A DNA stretch of 64,000 bases from Gammaproteobacteria bacterium (GTDB lineage: Bacteria; Pseudomonadota; Gammaproteobacteria; Steroidobacterales; Steroidobacteraceae), in contig JANYJY010000068.1 of the NCBI GenBank assembly GCA_025358295.1, positions 16,443 to 80,442 on the forward strand. The letters are read 5' to 3'. The notes beneath the pieces were generated by a model. It searched no databases, was not told where the DNA came from, and was given only the letters and a program-made list of their open reading frames with translations. Positions within the stretch are counted from its first letter, which is position 1; the number at the start of each line of letters is the position of its first letter. Below, piece by piece: positions 1-10,749 of this stretch. The position numbers were made by a program, and so were the translations under genes.

Positions 1-468
1 CTGACCGCCGGGTTGATCGTCGGAAATTTTCGATCCGCCGGCGCCATTTCAGACAACGGCCGCCAATCCCTGGATGCGTTCTGGGAATATGCGGCCTTCC
101 TGAGCAATTCACTGATATTCATCTTGATCGGCATTCAAGAAGCGCAGCAGCATTTCAATGGCTTGTGGACACCGGTGGCAATCGCGATTGCGCTGGTAAC
201 CCTGGGAAGGGCAACCTCCATCTATCCGCTGTGTGCGATGTTCGCGGGCAGTTCCTTCACAATCGATGCGCGCCACCAGCACATTTTGTTTTGGGGCGGT
301 TTACGCGGTGCATTAGCGCTGGCGCTCGCCCTTGCCATACCCGAGGATCTGCCTCAACACGACGCCATCGTTACCCTCACGTTCGCGGTCGTCGCGTTTT
401 CCGTGTTCGCGCAGGGACTGACTATCACTCCGCTGCTGCGGCGCCTGGGACAGATCGACCCGCGCTGA
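1..468 (+). CDS. Na+/H+ antiporter, CPA1/NhaP type (C-terminal part)
   Basis: The reading frame is open from base 1, so the 5' end lies outside the window and about 155 C-terminal residues remain. They contain several hydrophobic segments. The stretch FWGGLRGALALALALAIP is the conserved late-helix signature of CPA1 (NhaP/NHE) sodium-proton antiporters of the inner membrane. The frame closes with TGA at 466-468. The converging XRE gene ends 4 bp further on, so the two genes meet tail to tail. The cargo ion cannot be told from this fragment. The family call is firm. Confidence 0.8.
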   Translation: MTAGLIVGNFRSAGAISDNGRQSLDAFWEYAAFLSNSLIFILIGIQEAQQHFNGLWTPVAIAIALVTLGRATSIYPLCAMFAGSSFTIDARHQHILFWGGLRGALALALALAIPEDLPQHDAIVTLTFAVVAFSVFAQGLTITPLLRRLGQIDPR

Positions 469-472
469 TCGC

Positions 473-1111
473 CTAGGTATTTTGGTCGTCGTACATGATG
501 ATGGAGAGCATCCGTATCGGCACTTTGTCCAAAGTCTCCGGACCATGCGGCACATCGCCGCGGAAGCTCAAGGAATCGCCCGCCGCGAGCGGATAGCTAT
601 GGCTGCCATGCCTATAAGTCAGAGAACCGGCTAGGATATAGATGAATTCCGTGCCCGGGTGCTGAAAGCCCGGAAAGACTTCGCTCTTGTCCGTCAGCGT
701 CACAAGAAAGGGCTCGAAGGATTTTCGCGGACCCCGCTGAGCGGCCAGCAGGTGGTAGGTATGGCCGCGACGAGTGCCACGTCGAACCACTTCGAGCCCC
801 TGGCCGGCAGGCACCCTTTGCGCTCCTTCCTCGTCGCCACCCACTTGCTGCAGCAGCAGTGCGGGCCGTACGCCGAGCGCGCCCGCCAAGGCAACCAGCG
901 TCTCCAAACTCGGCGTGACATGCCCTGTTTCCAACCGGCTGAGCATTCCGGCGCTGATACCGGCGGAGGTCGCCACATCGGTCAGCGTTAAGTCCTGGCT
1001 CTCCCGCACCCGACGCGCGACGGCACCGAGTTGCCGCCCCACATTGCCGGCATTGCCCGATGCGATCGTGACAATGGCATCCGCCTTCGGCTTTTTGGGT
1101 ACACGTGCCAC
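473..1111 (-). CDS. XRE-family regulator with C-terminal cupin sensor
   Basis: This 212-residue protein has two domains. An XRE-type helix-turn-helix spans about residues 28-83 (TLTDVATSAGISAGMLSRLE, then PSLETLVALAGALGV). A cupin_2 barrel spans about 135-205, with metal-type residues H151, E155 and H189. Regulators of this build (PuuR/SutR-like) sense small metabolites through the cupin and often control an adjacent amine or amino-acid catabolic operon. It diverges from the trimethylamine dehydrogenase operon across a 278-bp gap that holds a dyad operator candidate. I infer local control of that operon and autoregulation. The ligand is unknown. Confidence 0.85.
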   Translation of the reverse strand: MARVPKKPKADAIVTIASGNAGNVGRQLGAVARRVRESQDLTLTDVATSAGISAGMLSRLETGHVTPSLETLVALAGALGVRPALLLQQVGGDEEGAQRVPAGQGLEVVRRGTRRGHTYHLLAAQRGPRKSFEPFLVTLTDKSEVFPGFQHPGTEFIYILAGSLTYRHGSHSYPLAAGDSLSFRGDVPHGPETLDKVPIRMLSIIMYDDQNT

Positions 1112-1187
1112 GCGAGGCCCCTTCTATGTCCTGTGAATGGGCAAGGACCACAGCTTCCATGCGCCTACCAGTCAATTTACACTGCAC

Positions 1188-1210
1188 GCAATAAGTTTGC
1201 ACTACAGTAA
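1188..1210 (+). promoter_or_regulatory. Candidate operator/promoter of the trimethylamine operon
   Basis: The 278-bp divergent region contains GCAA-TAAGT-TTGC (1188-1200), a dyad with 4-bp arms, followed after four bases by CAGTAA (1205-1210). The same arrangement occurs at 17274-17296. A sigma70-like promoter overlaps it: TTTGCA (1197-1202), 17 bp, TATTTA (1220-1225). A protein bound here would cover the -35 box. A further short hairpin (CTCGCC/GGCGAG, 1328-1345) lies in the leader before the first gene. Assigning the site to the adjacent XRE-cupin regulator is inference. Confidence 0.5.
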
Positions 1211-1371
1211 CTGACATGCTATTTATTTCCGATGCTCGCGCACTCACCATATTGCTCGTCGCGCACTCCCGATTGGCGTGCCGATCATCTGGCAAGCGCC
1301 GCTCGAACGAGAATATGATACGAGTTCCTCGCCTCGCGGGGCGAGTCCTTCCCAAATAAACACCGCTATAA

Positions 1372-3582
<2,211 letters not shown>

Positions 3583-3584
3583 CC

Positions 3585-5705
3585 GTGAGCCGCACCGACG
3601 CCGTCACTCGGATTCTTTTCGAGGCGTTCACAGCGGCCGAGGTGCGGCTTTTCTACTTGCTGGGCTATGCCGCGATCGCGGTATTCCTCTACGGCGCCTA
3701 CGTGCAGATACGCAAGTATCGGCGCGGCGCCGCCCTGAAGCTCGAGGGCAGCATCCCAGCGCGCTTGGGCGCGATGTTCTCCTCGGTATTGAGCCATCGC
3801 ACCATCGATCGCCGCGATCCGGCGGCGGGCGGCGCGCATCGCCTGATTTTCTATGGATTCCTGCTGCTGTTTGCCGGCACCGCCACCATCACCCTCGAAT
3901 ACGACATTCTCGAACCCTTGTTCGGCATTCGATTCTGGCACGGTGAATTCTACTTGGTGTTCTCCTTGGTGCTGGACGTCGCCGGCGTCGCATTGATCGC
4001 GGGCCTGATGTTCATGATGTACAGGCGCGGCTGGATGCATTTGCCCAAGCTGGATTACGCGCGGCCGGATCGGGTCCCCGGCGATCCTGATTTCAACCGG
4101 CCGCAATACCGCCGCGAAGATTGGGCCTTCCTCTGGATCCTGGTGATCATTGCCTGCACGGGATACGTGCTGGAAGCCGCCCGATTGGTCTGGCTGCACG
4201 CGCGGGCGGACATCTGGGATACTCGCTGGTGGTCGCCGGTCGGCGCCCTGCTCGCGCAGGGCATGCGCGCCATGGGACTGGGCGCGGATGGAGCGGGTCT
4301 GCTGCGACATGGTCTTTGGTGGTTTCACGGACTCATTGCGCTCGTGCTGATCGCGCTGATTCCGTACACCAAGGTGAAGCACATTTTCACCGCGGCGGCC
4401 TCATTGATGGTTCGCGATCCGCTCGCTGCGCAGCGCTTGCCGCGCGTCCCCGAGTCGCAGGAACAAGCCGGCGCGGCCAAGATCACCGATTTCAACTGGA
4501 AGCAGCTGCTGAACCTGGATGCCTGCACCAAGTGCGGCCGCTGTCACGAGGCCTGTCCCGCGCGCGCGGTCGGCGCGCCCTTGTCGCCGCGCGATGTGAT
4601 ATTGAGCCTGCGCGAATTTGCGCACGCCACCCTGGAATCAGGCGCCATCCCGGCGGCTGCCGAACTCGACATCCACGGCAAGGCGCCAGGGCAGGTAGCC
4701 ATGGAAACGCTGTGGTCCTGCCGCACCTGCATGGCCTGCGTCGAAATCTGTCCAGTTGCCGTGGAACACGTGCCCATCATCGTGCAAATGCGCCGCAAGC
4801 TGGTCGAAGAGGGTGCCATGGATCCGCTGCTGACCAAGACCTTGCAGACCATTCACAAGACCGGTAATTCCTTCGGCGAATCCAAACGCAAACGCGGTGC
4901 TTGGAGCAAGGGTCTGCCTTTCCCCGTCAAGGATGCGCGCAAGGAACCCGTGGATGTGTTGTGGTTCGTCGGCGACTATGCGTCTTTCGAGCCGCGCAAT
5001 CAGAAGGTATCGCAGGTCTTTGCCTCGCTGCTGCAGGAAGCCGGCGTCGATTTCGGGATTCTTTACGACGGCGAGTCGAATGCCGGAAACGACGTTCGGC
5101 GCGTGGGCGAAGAAGGGCTCTACGAAGTGCTGGCGACCGCCAATGTGAATGCCCTGTCCGGCGCCAATTTCAAATCCGTGGTGACCACCGATCCTCATTC
5201 CTTCAACACGATTCGCAATGAGTATCCGGACTTCGGCGGCAAATACGAAATCGAACACTACACGACTCTGGCCAAGCGACTGTTCGCCGAAGGGCGACTC
5301 AAGGTCACCAATCCGCTGAAATACCGCGTGACCTTTCATGATCCGTGTCACCTCGGCCGCTTCAACAAGGGCTATGACGCACCCCGGGAATTATTGGCCC
5401 TGCTCGGCTGCGAACTCATCGAGATGGGACGCTGCAAGGCGAACTCGTTTTGTTGTGGCGCCGGAGGCGGCAGGATCTGGGTACCGGATCCCGTGGGCGC
5501 CGAGAAGCCCGCGCAGAATCGAATGAAAGAGGCGGCGGCAATAGCGGGCCTTGAGGTCTACGTCGTCAGCTGCCCCAAGGACCTCACCATGTTCGAGGAT
5601 GCACTTAAAACCACCGGCAATGAAGGAAAATTCGTGGTCAAAGAACTCATAGAACTCATTCGCGAAGCCATTCCCGCGCGCAGCACCGAGGAATTGCCCG
5701 CATGA
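3585..5705 (+). CDS. Membrane Fe-S oxidoreductase (DgcB/EtfD-like), ETF to quinone
   Basis: This 706-residue protein starts at GTG two bases after tmd. The N-terminal 290 residues carry about five membrane helices of the NarI/cytochrome-b-like type. Two 4Fe-4S motifs follow (CxxCxxCxxxCP near residues 314-325 and 379-389). A C-terminal heterodisulfide-reductase-type CCG segment has its cysteines near 587 and 622 (FCCGAGGG). DgcB in dimethylglycine catabolism and mycobacterial EtfD share this build and are thought to move electrons from ETF to the quinone pool. Lying between tmd and etfBA, it most likely replaces a classical ETF:ubiquinone oxidoreductase here. It overlaps etfB by 4 bp. Confidence 0.85.
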   Translation: MSRTDAVTRILFEAFTAAEVRLFYLLGYAAIAVFLYGAYVQIRKYRRGAALKLEGSIPARLGAMFSSVLSHRTIDRRDPAAGGAHRLIFYGFLLLFAGTATITLEYDILEPLFGIRFWHGEFYLVFSLVLDVAGVALIAGLMFMMYRRGWMHLPKLDYARPDRVPGDPDFNRPQYRREDWAFLWILVIIACTGYVLEAARLVWLHARADIWDTRWWSPVGALLAQGMRAMGLGADGAGLLRHGLWWFHGLIALVLIALIPYTKVKHIFTAAASLMVRDPLAAQRLPRVPESQEQAGAAKITDFNWKQLLNLDACTKCGRCHEACPARAVGAPLSPRDVILSLREFAHATLESGAIPAAAELDIHGKAPGQVAMETLWSCRTCMACVEICPVAVEHVPIIVQMRRKLVEEGAMDPLLTKTLQTIHKTGNSFGESKRKRGAWSKGLPFPVKDARKEPVDVLWFVGDYASFEPRNQKVSQVFASLLQEAGVDFGILYDGESNAGNDVRRVGEEGLYEVLATANVNALSGANFKSVVTTDPHSFNTIRNEYPDFGGKYEIEHYTTLAKRLFAEGRLKVTNPLKYRVTFHDPCHLGRFNKGYDAPRELLALLGCELIEMGRCKANSFCCGAGGGRIWVPDPVGAEKPAQNRMKEAAAIAGLEVYVVSCPKDLTMFEDALKTTGNEGKFVVKELIELIREAIPARSTEELPA

Positions 5706-6502
5706 AAATTCTCGTGGCCGTCAAACAAGTCGCGGCGCTCGACGAAGATTTTTCGATTCGCGACGACGGGCGCGGCGTCGACCCGGATTTCCTCATCCGC
5801 GACTTGAACGAATGGGACGATTTCTCCCTGGAAGAAGCCGTCAAGATCAAGGAAGCCGCGACAGAGCCGGTGGAGGTCGTGGTCGTGTCGGTGGGTTCCG
5901 ATGAGGTGGACGAGTCGCTGCGCAAGTGTCTGGCCAAGGGCGCGGACCGCGCGATCCGGGTCTGGGATTCGGCCATCGAAGGCTCCGATTCCATTGCCGT
6001 TGCGCGAGTGCTGGCGGCGACGGTCCAGCGCGAAGCGCCGGACATGCTGTTTGCCGGCGTCCAATCCTCCGATCAATCATTCGCCTCGACGGGGATCGCC
6101 ACCGCTGGATTTCTCGGCTGGCCGCATGCGGCGGTCGTCAGCAACCTGACTCTTGCCGCGGGGACGAAGTCGGCGGTTTTTCGGCGCGAATTGGAAGGCG
6201 GGCTTCTGCATGAAGTGGAGATTCAATGCCCCGCCGTGCTGACCATCCAGCTCGGCATCAACACGCCGCGCTATGCGTCCCTACGCAGCATCAAACAGGC
6301 GTCGGCAAAACCCATCGAAGTGTTGTCCCTCGCGGACATCGCTTTGGGGGCAGCGGACGTAGGCGAAGCCGGATCCCTGTCTCGAGTACGCCGTATGTAT
6401 GTGCCGGATATGGGCCGCGCGCAGCTCATTGAAGGAAGCGCGGCACAGCAGGCGGCGCGGCTTGCCGAAATCATTCGCGAATTCAAGGGAGCCGCAGCAT
6501 GA
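5702..6502 (+). CDS. etfB: Electron transfer flavoprotein beta subunit
   Basis: This 266-residue protein opens with the EtfB signature MKILVAVKQV followed by an acidic, conserved segment (LNEWDDFSLEEAVKIKE). It also has the adenine-nucleotide-binding alpha/beta fold with GADRAIRV and AGVQSSDQ blocks. EtfB pairs with EtfA to form the FAD/AMP heterodimer that accepts single electrons from the trimethylamine dehydrogenase 4Fe-4S cluster. It overlaps both neighbours by 4 bp (ATGA at 5702 and 6499), so translation is coupled. Its place directly behind tmd and the membrane Fe-S gene shows it is a dedicated, not housekeeping, ETF. Confidence 0.93.
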   Translation: MKILVAVKQVAALDEDFSIRDDGRGVDPDFLIRDLNEWDDFSLEEAVKIKEAATEPVEVVVVSVGSDEVDESLRKCLAKGADRAIRVWDSAIEGSDSIAVARVLAATVQREAPDMLFAGVQSSDQSFASTGIATAGFLGWPHAAVVSNLTLAAGTKSAVFRRELEGGLLHEVEIQCPAVLTIQLGINTPRYASLRSIKQASAKPIEVLSLADIALGAADVGEAGSLSRVRRMYVPDMGRAQLIEGSAAQQAARLAEIIREFKGAAA

Positions 6503-7455
6503 GCGGGATTCTGGTCATCGCGGAGCAGCGGCGCGGGGAACTGCGTCCCGTTTCGTTGGAACTGCTGGCGGCGGCCCAAGGCCTGCGGCGCGCGGGCGAT
6601 GAGGTGGCGGTCGCCATCCTGGCCGAGTCGCCGGACATCTTCGTGGGGTCTTTGAGACTCGCCGGAGCCGATGAGATCGTGACCATCAAGACCGGAGCGC
6701 GCGAGTTCGATCCGGACACATTCGAGTCCGCGATCGGTGCGTTGATCGCCCAACGAAGCCCTGACGTGGTGTTGGTCGCCCACAGCGTCGACTCATTCGG
6801 TTACGCGGCAGCGCTTGCCGCCCGCCATGGATGGGGATTCGCCACGGATGTGTTCATTGCGCAGCGTATCGACGGCGAACTGGTCGCCACGCGCGGCGGC
6901 TACGGTCAGAAGGTAAGCGTGGAAGTGGACTTCCCCGGTCGCAGCACTGTAGTGCTGGCGATTCGCGGCAACGTCTTCAAACCGCCGGAACAACCCGCGG
7001 AGCCGCGGATCACCGTATTCGACGCGCCGGCGGTTCAGAGCCGTGCCGTTGGCCGGAACTTCATTGAGTTGAGCGCCGGCGACGACGTCGACATGACGGC
7101 GGCCGAGTTCATTCTCACGATTGGACGCGGCATCGGCGAAGAGGCCAAGGTGCCGCAATTTCGCGAGCTGGCGGATGCCGTCGGCGCAACCCTGGGTTGT
7201 TCGCGGCCCATCGCCGACGCGGGCTGGCTGCCGAAGAGCCGCCAGGTCGGGCAATCCGGCAAGACCGCAAGCGCCTGTAAGCTGTATGTGGCCATGGGCG
7301 TCTCCGGCGCGATTCAACACCTTGCCGGCATGAAGCATGTCAGCACCATCGTTGCCGTCAATACCGACGCTGAGGCATCGATTTTTAGCGTGGCCAAGTA
7401 CGGCATCGTGGGAGACATCTTCGAGATCGCCGAGGAATTGCGCCGTTTGTTCTAG
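6499..7455 (+). CDS. etfA: Electron transfer flavoprotein alpha subunit
   Basis: This 318-residue protein has the usual length of the family. The C-terminal third carries the FAD-binding EtfA signature: SRPIADAGWLPKSRQVGQSG, then a LYVAMGVSGAIQHLAGM block and an IVAVNTDAEASIFSVAKYG block ending near GDIFEI. It forms the ETF heterodimer with EtfB and hands electrons on, here probably to the membrane Fe-S protein encoded two genes upstream. The start ATG overlaps the etfB stop. The APC permease gene follows after 12 bp with its own AAAGGGAG ribosome site. Confidence 0.93.
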   Translation: MSGILVIAEQRRGELRPVSLELLAAAQGLRRAGDEVAVAILAESPDIFVGSLRLAGADEIVTIKTGAREFDPDTFESAIGALIAQRSPDVVLVAHSVDSFGYAAALAARHGWGFATDVFIAQRIDGELVATRGGYGQKVSVEVDFPGRSTVVLAIRGNVFKPPEQPAEPRITVFDAPAVQSRAVGRNFIELSAGDDVDMTAAEFILTIGRGIGEEAKVPQFRELADAVGATLGCSRPIADAGWLPKSRQVGQSGKTASACKLYVAMGVSGAIQHLAGMKHVSTIVAVNTDAEASIFSVAKYGIVGDIFEIAEELRRLF

Positions 7456-7467
7456 AAAGGGAGACGT

Positions 7468-9153
7468 ATGAGTTCTACTGCGGAAACAATCGCGACGCAG
7501 GCCGGCGCCAAGGGTGCCGGTTTGGAACGCGGCATCGATTGGACCGGCGCTTTTTGGGTGGCGAGCGGCGTGCCGCCACTGGTGCTGTTCTCCATCGGCG
7601 CCGTGGCGGCGACGGTGGGCAAGCTGTCTTGGGTGATCTGGATGGCATCGATTGCCATGGGATTCCTGCAATCCTTCACCTATGCGGAAATCGCCGGCCT
7701 GTTTCCCAACAAGGCGGGCGGCACATCGATCTACGGCGCAATCGCCTGGGTGCGTTACGGCAAACTCGTCGCGCCGATTTCTGTGTGGTGCAATTGGTTC
7801 GCCTGGTCGCCGGTTCAAGCGACAGGTTCCGCACTCGCCGCCGGGTATATATTGAGCGGGCTGTTCGCGCCGGACGCGGTCATCAACACCTGGCACATCA
7901 CCCTGCTCGATCTGGGCAATTTGAAGACGGGTTTGAGCCTGCGCATCAATGCCATCTTCGTGTTGGGCGCGGTCATTCTATTGGCGGTCAAATTCATTCA
8001 GGACGGCGGTATTCTGCGTTCGGCGAACACCACCAAAATACTGGGAATTTCGGCGATGATCCCCCTGCTTCTGATCGGCATCGTACCGATCCTGACCGGC
8101 GACATCGCCAGGGCGAATTTCTTTCCGCTCGCCCCCTTGGCGCACGATGCCTTGGGAAATGTCGCCGACGGTGCCTGGAACATGGCCGGCGTCACCGTGT
8201 TTGCAGCGGGCATGTTCCTCGCGGCCTGGTCCACCTACGGCTTCGAAACCGCGGTGTGCTACACAGGCGAATTCAAGAATCCCAAGACCGACACCTTCAA
8301 GGCGATCTTCTATTCAGGACTGCTCTGCCTGGTCGTGTACACCCTGGTGCCGTTCGCCTTCCAAGGCTTTCTCGGCTTGGGCAGTTTGGTTCACCCGGCG
8401 ATTATCGATGCGGCCGGCAACGTAACCACGCCGGCGCAGTACGGCGGCATCCTCGCCCCGGAAATCAACAGCGGCATGGGCGTCGCGGCCGTGATGGCGA
8501 AAATGGTGCATGCTGGACCTCTGATCGGCGCGATCGTGGTCATCATGTTGATTCTCGCACTGGTGCTGTCTCTCATGACTTCCATGGCGGGTTCCTCGCG
8601 CACTTTGTATCAAGCCTCGCTCGATGGCTGGCTGCCGAAATATCTGGCCAAAGTGAACGCCCATGGTGCGCCAACGAACGCCATGTTCACCAATCTCGGA
8701 TTCAATCTCGTGCTGCTGCTGCTGTCCGATTCAGTATTCGTCATCGGCGCCGCCAATATCGGCTATTTGATTTTCAATTTCTTGAACCTCAATGCGGGCT
8801 GGATTCACCGCCTGGACCGGCCCAGACAGGAGAGGCCCTGGCGCGCGCCGACCTGGATCCTCGGCGCGGGCGCAGTGCTGTCCTTCGTCAATCTCGCCTT
8901 CATGGGATTCGGCGCCAATGTATACGGCTCGGGGACGCTGATGACGGGTCTGATTTTTGCCGCGTTGATCGTCCCGGTTTTCGTCTACCGTCACTACATT
9001 CAGGACAAGGGTTCGTTCCCGCAGGAAATGGCCGAGGATCTGGAGACGGTGGACGGCGAGAAAATCGTCAAGCGCGCGGGAATCTGGCCCTACATCGTGC
9101 TGGTACTGGGCATCGTCGTGGTTTATGTCACGCATAGGCTCGCGGTGTACTAA
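7468..9153 (+). CDS. APC-superfamily permease, probable methylamine/amine uptake
   Basis: This 561-residue inner-membrane protein has about twelve hydrophobic segments and APC-type features: an unwound first helix region (SGVPPLVLFSIGA) and the AEIAGLFPNKAGGTSIYGA block typical of amino acid/polyamine permeases. The C terminus is longer than usual, with an acidic cytoplasmic stretch (about residues 515-540) before a last helix. It sits inside the operon between etfA and the dimethylamine demethylase genes, so an amine substrate such as trimethylamine or a precursor is likely. The sequence alone does not fix the cargo. Confidence 0.82.
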   Translation: MSSTAETIATQAGAKGAGLERGIDWTGAFWVASGVPPLVLFSIGAVAATVGKLSWVIWMASIAMGFLQSFTYAEIAGLFPNKAGGTSIYGAIAWVRYGKLVAPISVWCNWFAWSPVQATGSALAAGYILSGLFAPDAVINTWHITLLDLGNLKTGLSLRINAIFVLGAVILLAVKFIQDGGILRSANTTKILGISAMIPLLLIGIVPILTGDIARANFFPLAPLAHDALGNVADGAWNMAGVTVFAAGMFLAAWSTYGFETAVCYTGEFKNPKTDTFKAIFYSGLLCLVVYTLVPFAFQGFLGLGSLVHPAIIDAAGNVTTPAQYGGILAPEINSGMGVAAVMAKMVHAGPLIGAIVVIMLILALVLSLMTSMAGSSRTLYQASLDGWLPKYLAKVNAHGAPTNAMFTNLGFNLVLLLLSDSVFVIGAANIGYLIFNFLNLNAGWIHRLDRPRQERPWRAPTWILGAGAVLSFVNLAFMGFGANVYGSGTLMTGLIFAALIVPVFVYRHYIQDKGSFPQEMAEDLETVDGEKIVKRAGIWPYIVLVLGIVVVYVTHRLAVY

Positions 9154-9774
9154 ATGCTGGTTACCGGGATCAAGAGCAAGCCTGTCTACGCGCCGCTGCA
9201 AGTCGACACGCGCGGCCGCTATCACCTGATGCTGGGCATGGGTGTCGGGGGCGCTCCGCTGCTGCGTGTGATCACCGACATGCGTGCCATTGCAGCACAG
9301 TCTCTGCTTAGCACCCGGGTGCTGTTTCTGCCGGACAGCGCCGCGACCGGCGTAGCGGCGCACGCCGTGCAATTCGAGACGGCCGGCGTCGCCGACGTGC
9401 AGGCATTCTCGGGAACACCGCAGCTGCTGGATCGATTCAGAACCCTCTTGTCGCAATCCCTGATGGGTACCCGGCTCTACGTCGCGGGCCCGGAGAGCTT
9501 CATCGGACTCGCCATGAAGATCGCGCTCGAATTCAATTTGAACAAAGACGAGATTCGCGCCGAAGAATGCGGCACCTTGGCGCGGCGAGTCTACTGCATT
9601 CATTGCCGGGCCACCACCGAGAATGTGCGGACGAACATTGTCCGCTGCGTCGGCTGCGATCGCTGGCTGCTGGTTCGCGACCACTACTCGCGCCGCCTGG
9701 CCGCCTACATGGGCGTCATGGCAGATGCAGAAGCGCCGGGCGAATTACCTCCGATCAAGGAGGTATTCCTATGA
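9154..9774 (+). CDS. dmmA: Dimethylamine monooxygenase subunit DmmA-like
   Basis: This 206-residue protein begins at an ATG directly abutting the permease stop. The N-terminal 150 residues resemble a flavin-reductase-like alpha/beta domain (MGVGGAPLLRVITDM; later GTRLYVAGPESF). The C terminus holds two cysteine pairs, CIHC and CVGC, in a rubredoxin- or zinc-ribbon-like arrangement. Proteins of this type are annotated as the DmmA subunit family of dimethylamine monooxygenase and sit beside the heme subunit. Order and 4-bp overlap with the reductase gene support membership in that complex. Its exact chemical role is not established from sequence. Confidence 0.75.
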   Translation: MLVTGIKSKPVYAPLQVDTRGRYHLMLGMGVGGAPLLRVITDMRAIAAQSLLSTRVLFLPDSAATGVAAHAVQFETAGVADVQAFSGTPQLLDRFRTLLSQSLMGTRLYVAGPESFIGLAMKIALEFNLNKDEIRAEECGTLARRVYCIHCRATTENVRTNIVRCVGCDRWLLVRDHYSRRLAAYMGVMADAEAPGELPPIKEVFL

Positions 9775-10733
9775 ATGACGCGCAGACCATCACCGTCCAG
9801 GTCGTCGGTATAGAACAGGTAACGCCGCTGATCAAGCATTTCAAGCTCGCACCGGTGGCCGGCGGCAGCCTGCCCGTATTTTCCGGCGGCTCGCACATCA
9901 TCGTCGTCATGCAACGCACAGACCGCGTCCACAAGAATCCGTACTCCTTGCTCAGCTCGCCGTCGCAATTGGACGCGTATGAAATCGGCGTGAGGCGAAT
10001 GGAAGAATCACGCGGCGGATCACATTTCATGCACGATGCGGTAAAGGTCGGCAGCCGCCTGGAAATTGCCCATCCGGTGAACCTGTTCGCCCTCGACAAG
10101 ATCGCCCGCAAGCATGTGCTGATTGCCGGTGGCATCGGCATCACGCCCTTTCTTGCCCAACTCGAGGACTTGCACGACGGTAGCGTTCCCTACGAGCTGC
10201 ATTATTCGGTGCGTTCAGCCGAACACGCGGCTTTTCTCGAGCGCCTGCGCCGCCGCGAGGGCGACAAAATCCATATGTACTACGACGATGCCGGTCTGAC
10301 GATCCCATACCAGGAATTGCTGGCCGCTCAACCACTCGGTACCCATGTGTACGTTTGCGGCCCGGCCGGTATGATCAAGCATGTGATTGGCACCGCTCAG
10401 ACCTGGGGGTGGCCGGACAGCCACATTCACTGGGAGCAATTCAGCGCGCCCCCCGTCGGCGACGCGTTTGAAGTGTTTCTGGCGCGGTCGAAGGTCAGCG
10501 TGCACGTTCCGCCGGATCAGAGCTTGCTGGAGAGCATCGAGGCCGCGGGTGTGGAAGTACCCTATCTGTGCCGCGGTGGGGTCTGCGGCTTTTGCCACAC
10601 GAAGGTGCTCGAGCTCGACGGCGAATTGGTGCACAACGACCACTTTTTGTCCGAGGCGGAAAAGGCCAAGGGCAAGAGCATCATGCCGTGCGTATCGCGG
10701 GCCCAGGGCAAGCGCCTGGTCCTGGACTTGTGA
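9771..10733 (+). CDS. dmmB: PDR/VanB-type reductase subunit of dimethylamine N-demethylase
   Basis: I place the start at ATG 9771 (overlapping the dmmA stop), giving 320 residues. The open frame extends further upstream, but that part runs inside dmmA. Domain order is flavin-binding barrel (LLSSPSQ), NAD(P) domain (GGIGITPFLAQL; YVCGPAGMI) and a C-terminal plant-type 2Fe-2S domain (CRGGVCGFC, last Cys in SIMPCVSRA). This is the phthalate dioxygenase reductase layout, matching the FMN/2Fe-2S subunit of the heme-dependent oxidative N-demethylase. It should carry NADPH electrons to the heme subunit encoded next. Confidence 0.86.
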   Translation: MNDAQTITVQVVGIEQVTPLIKHFKLAPVAGGSLPVFSGGSHIIVVMQRTDRVHKNPYSLLSSPSQLDAYEIGVRRMEESRGGSHFMHDAVKVGSRLEIAHPVNLFALDKIARKHVLIAGGIGITPFLAQLEDLHDGSVPYELHYSVRSAEHAAFLERLRRREGDKIHMYYDDAGLTIPYQELLAAQPLGTHVYVCGPAGMIKHVIGTAQTWGWPDSHIHWEQFSAPPVGDAFEVFLARSKVSVHVPPDQSLLESIEAAGVEVPYLCRGGVCGFCHTKVLELDGELVHNDHFLSEAEKAKGKSIMPCVSRAQGKRLVLDL

Positions 10734-10749
10734 GCGCCAGGAGCCGTCG

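Noticed and set aside
7539..9137. 532-codon plus-strand frame overlapping the APC permease
   Set aside because: Alternative frame of the permease gene; Arg/His-rich without domains.
9567..9770. Upstream extension of the reductase gene
   Set aside because: These 68 codons run inside dmmA in another frame; ATG 9771 overlaps the dmmA stop and matches the family start.
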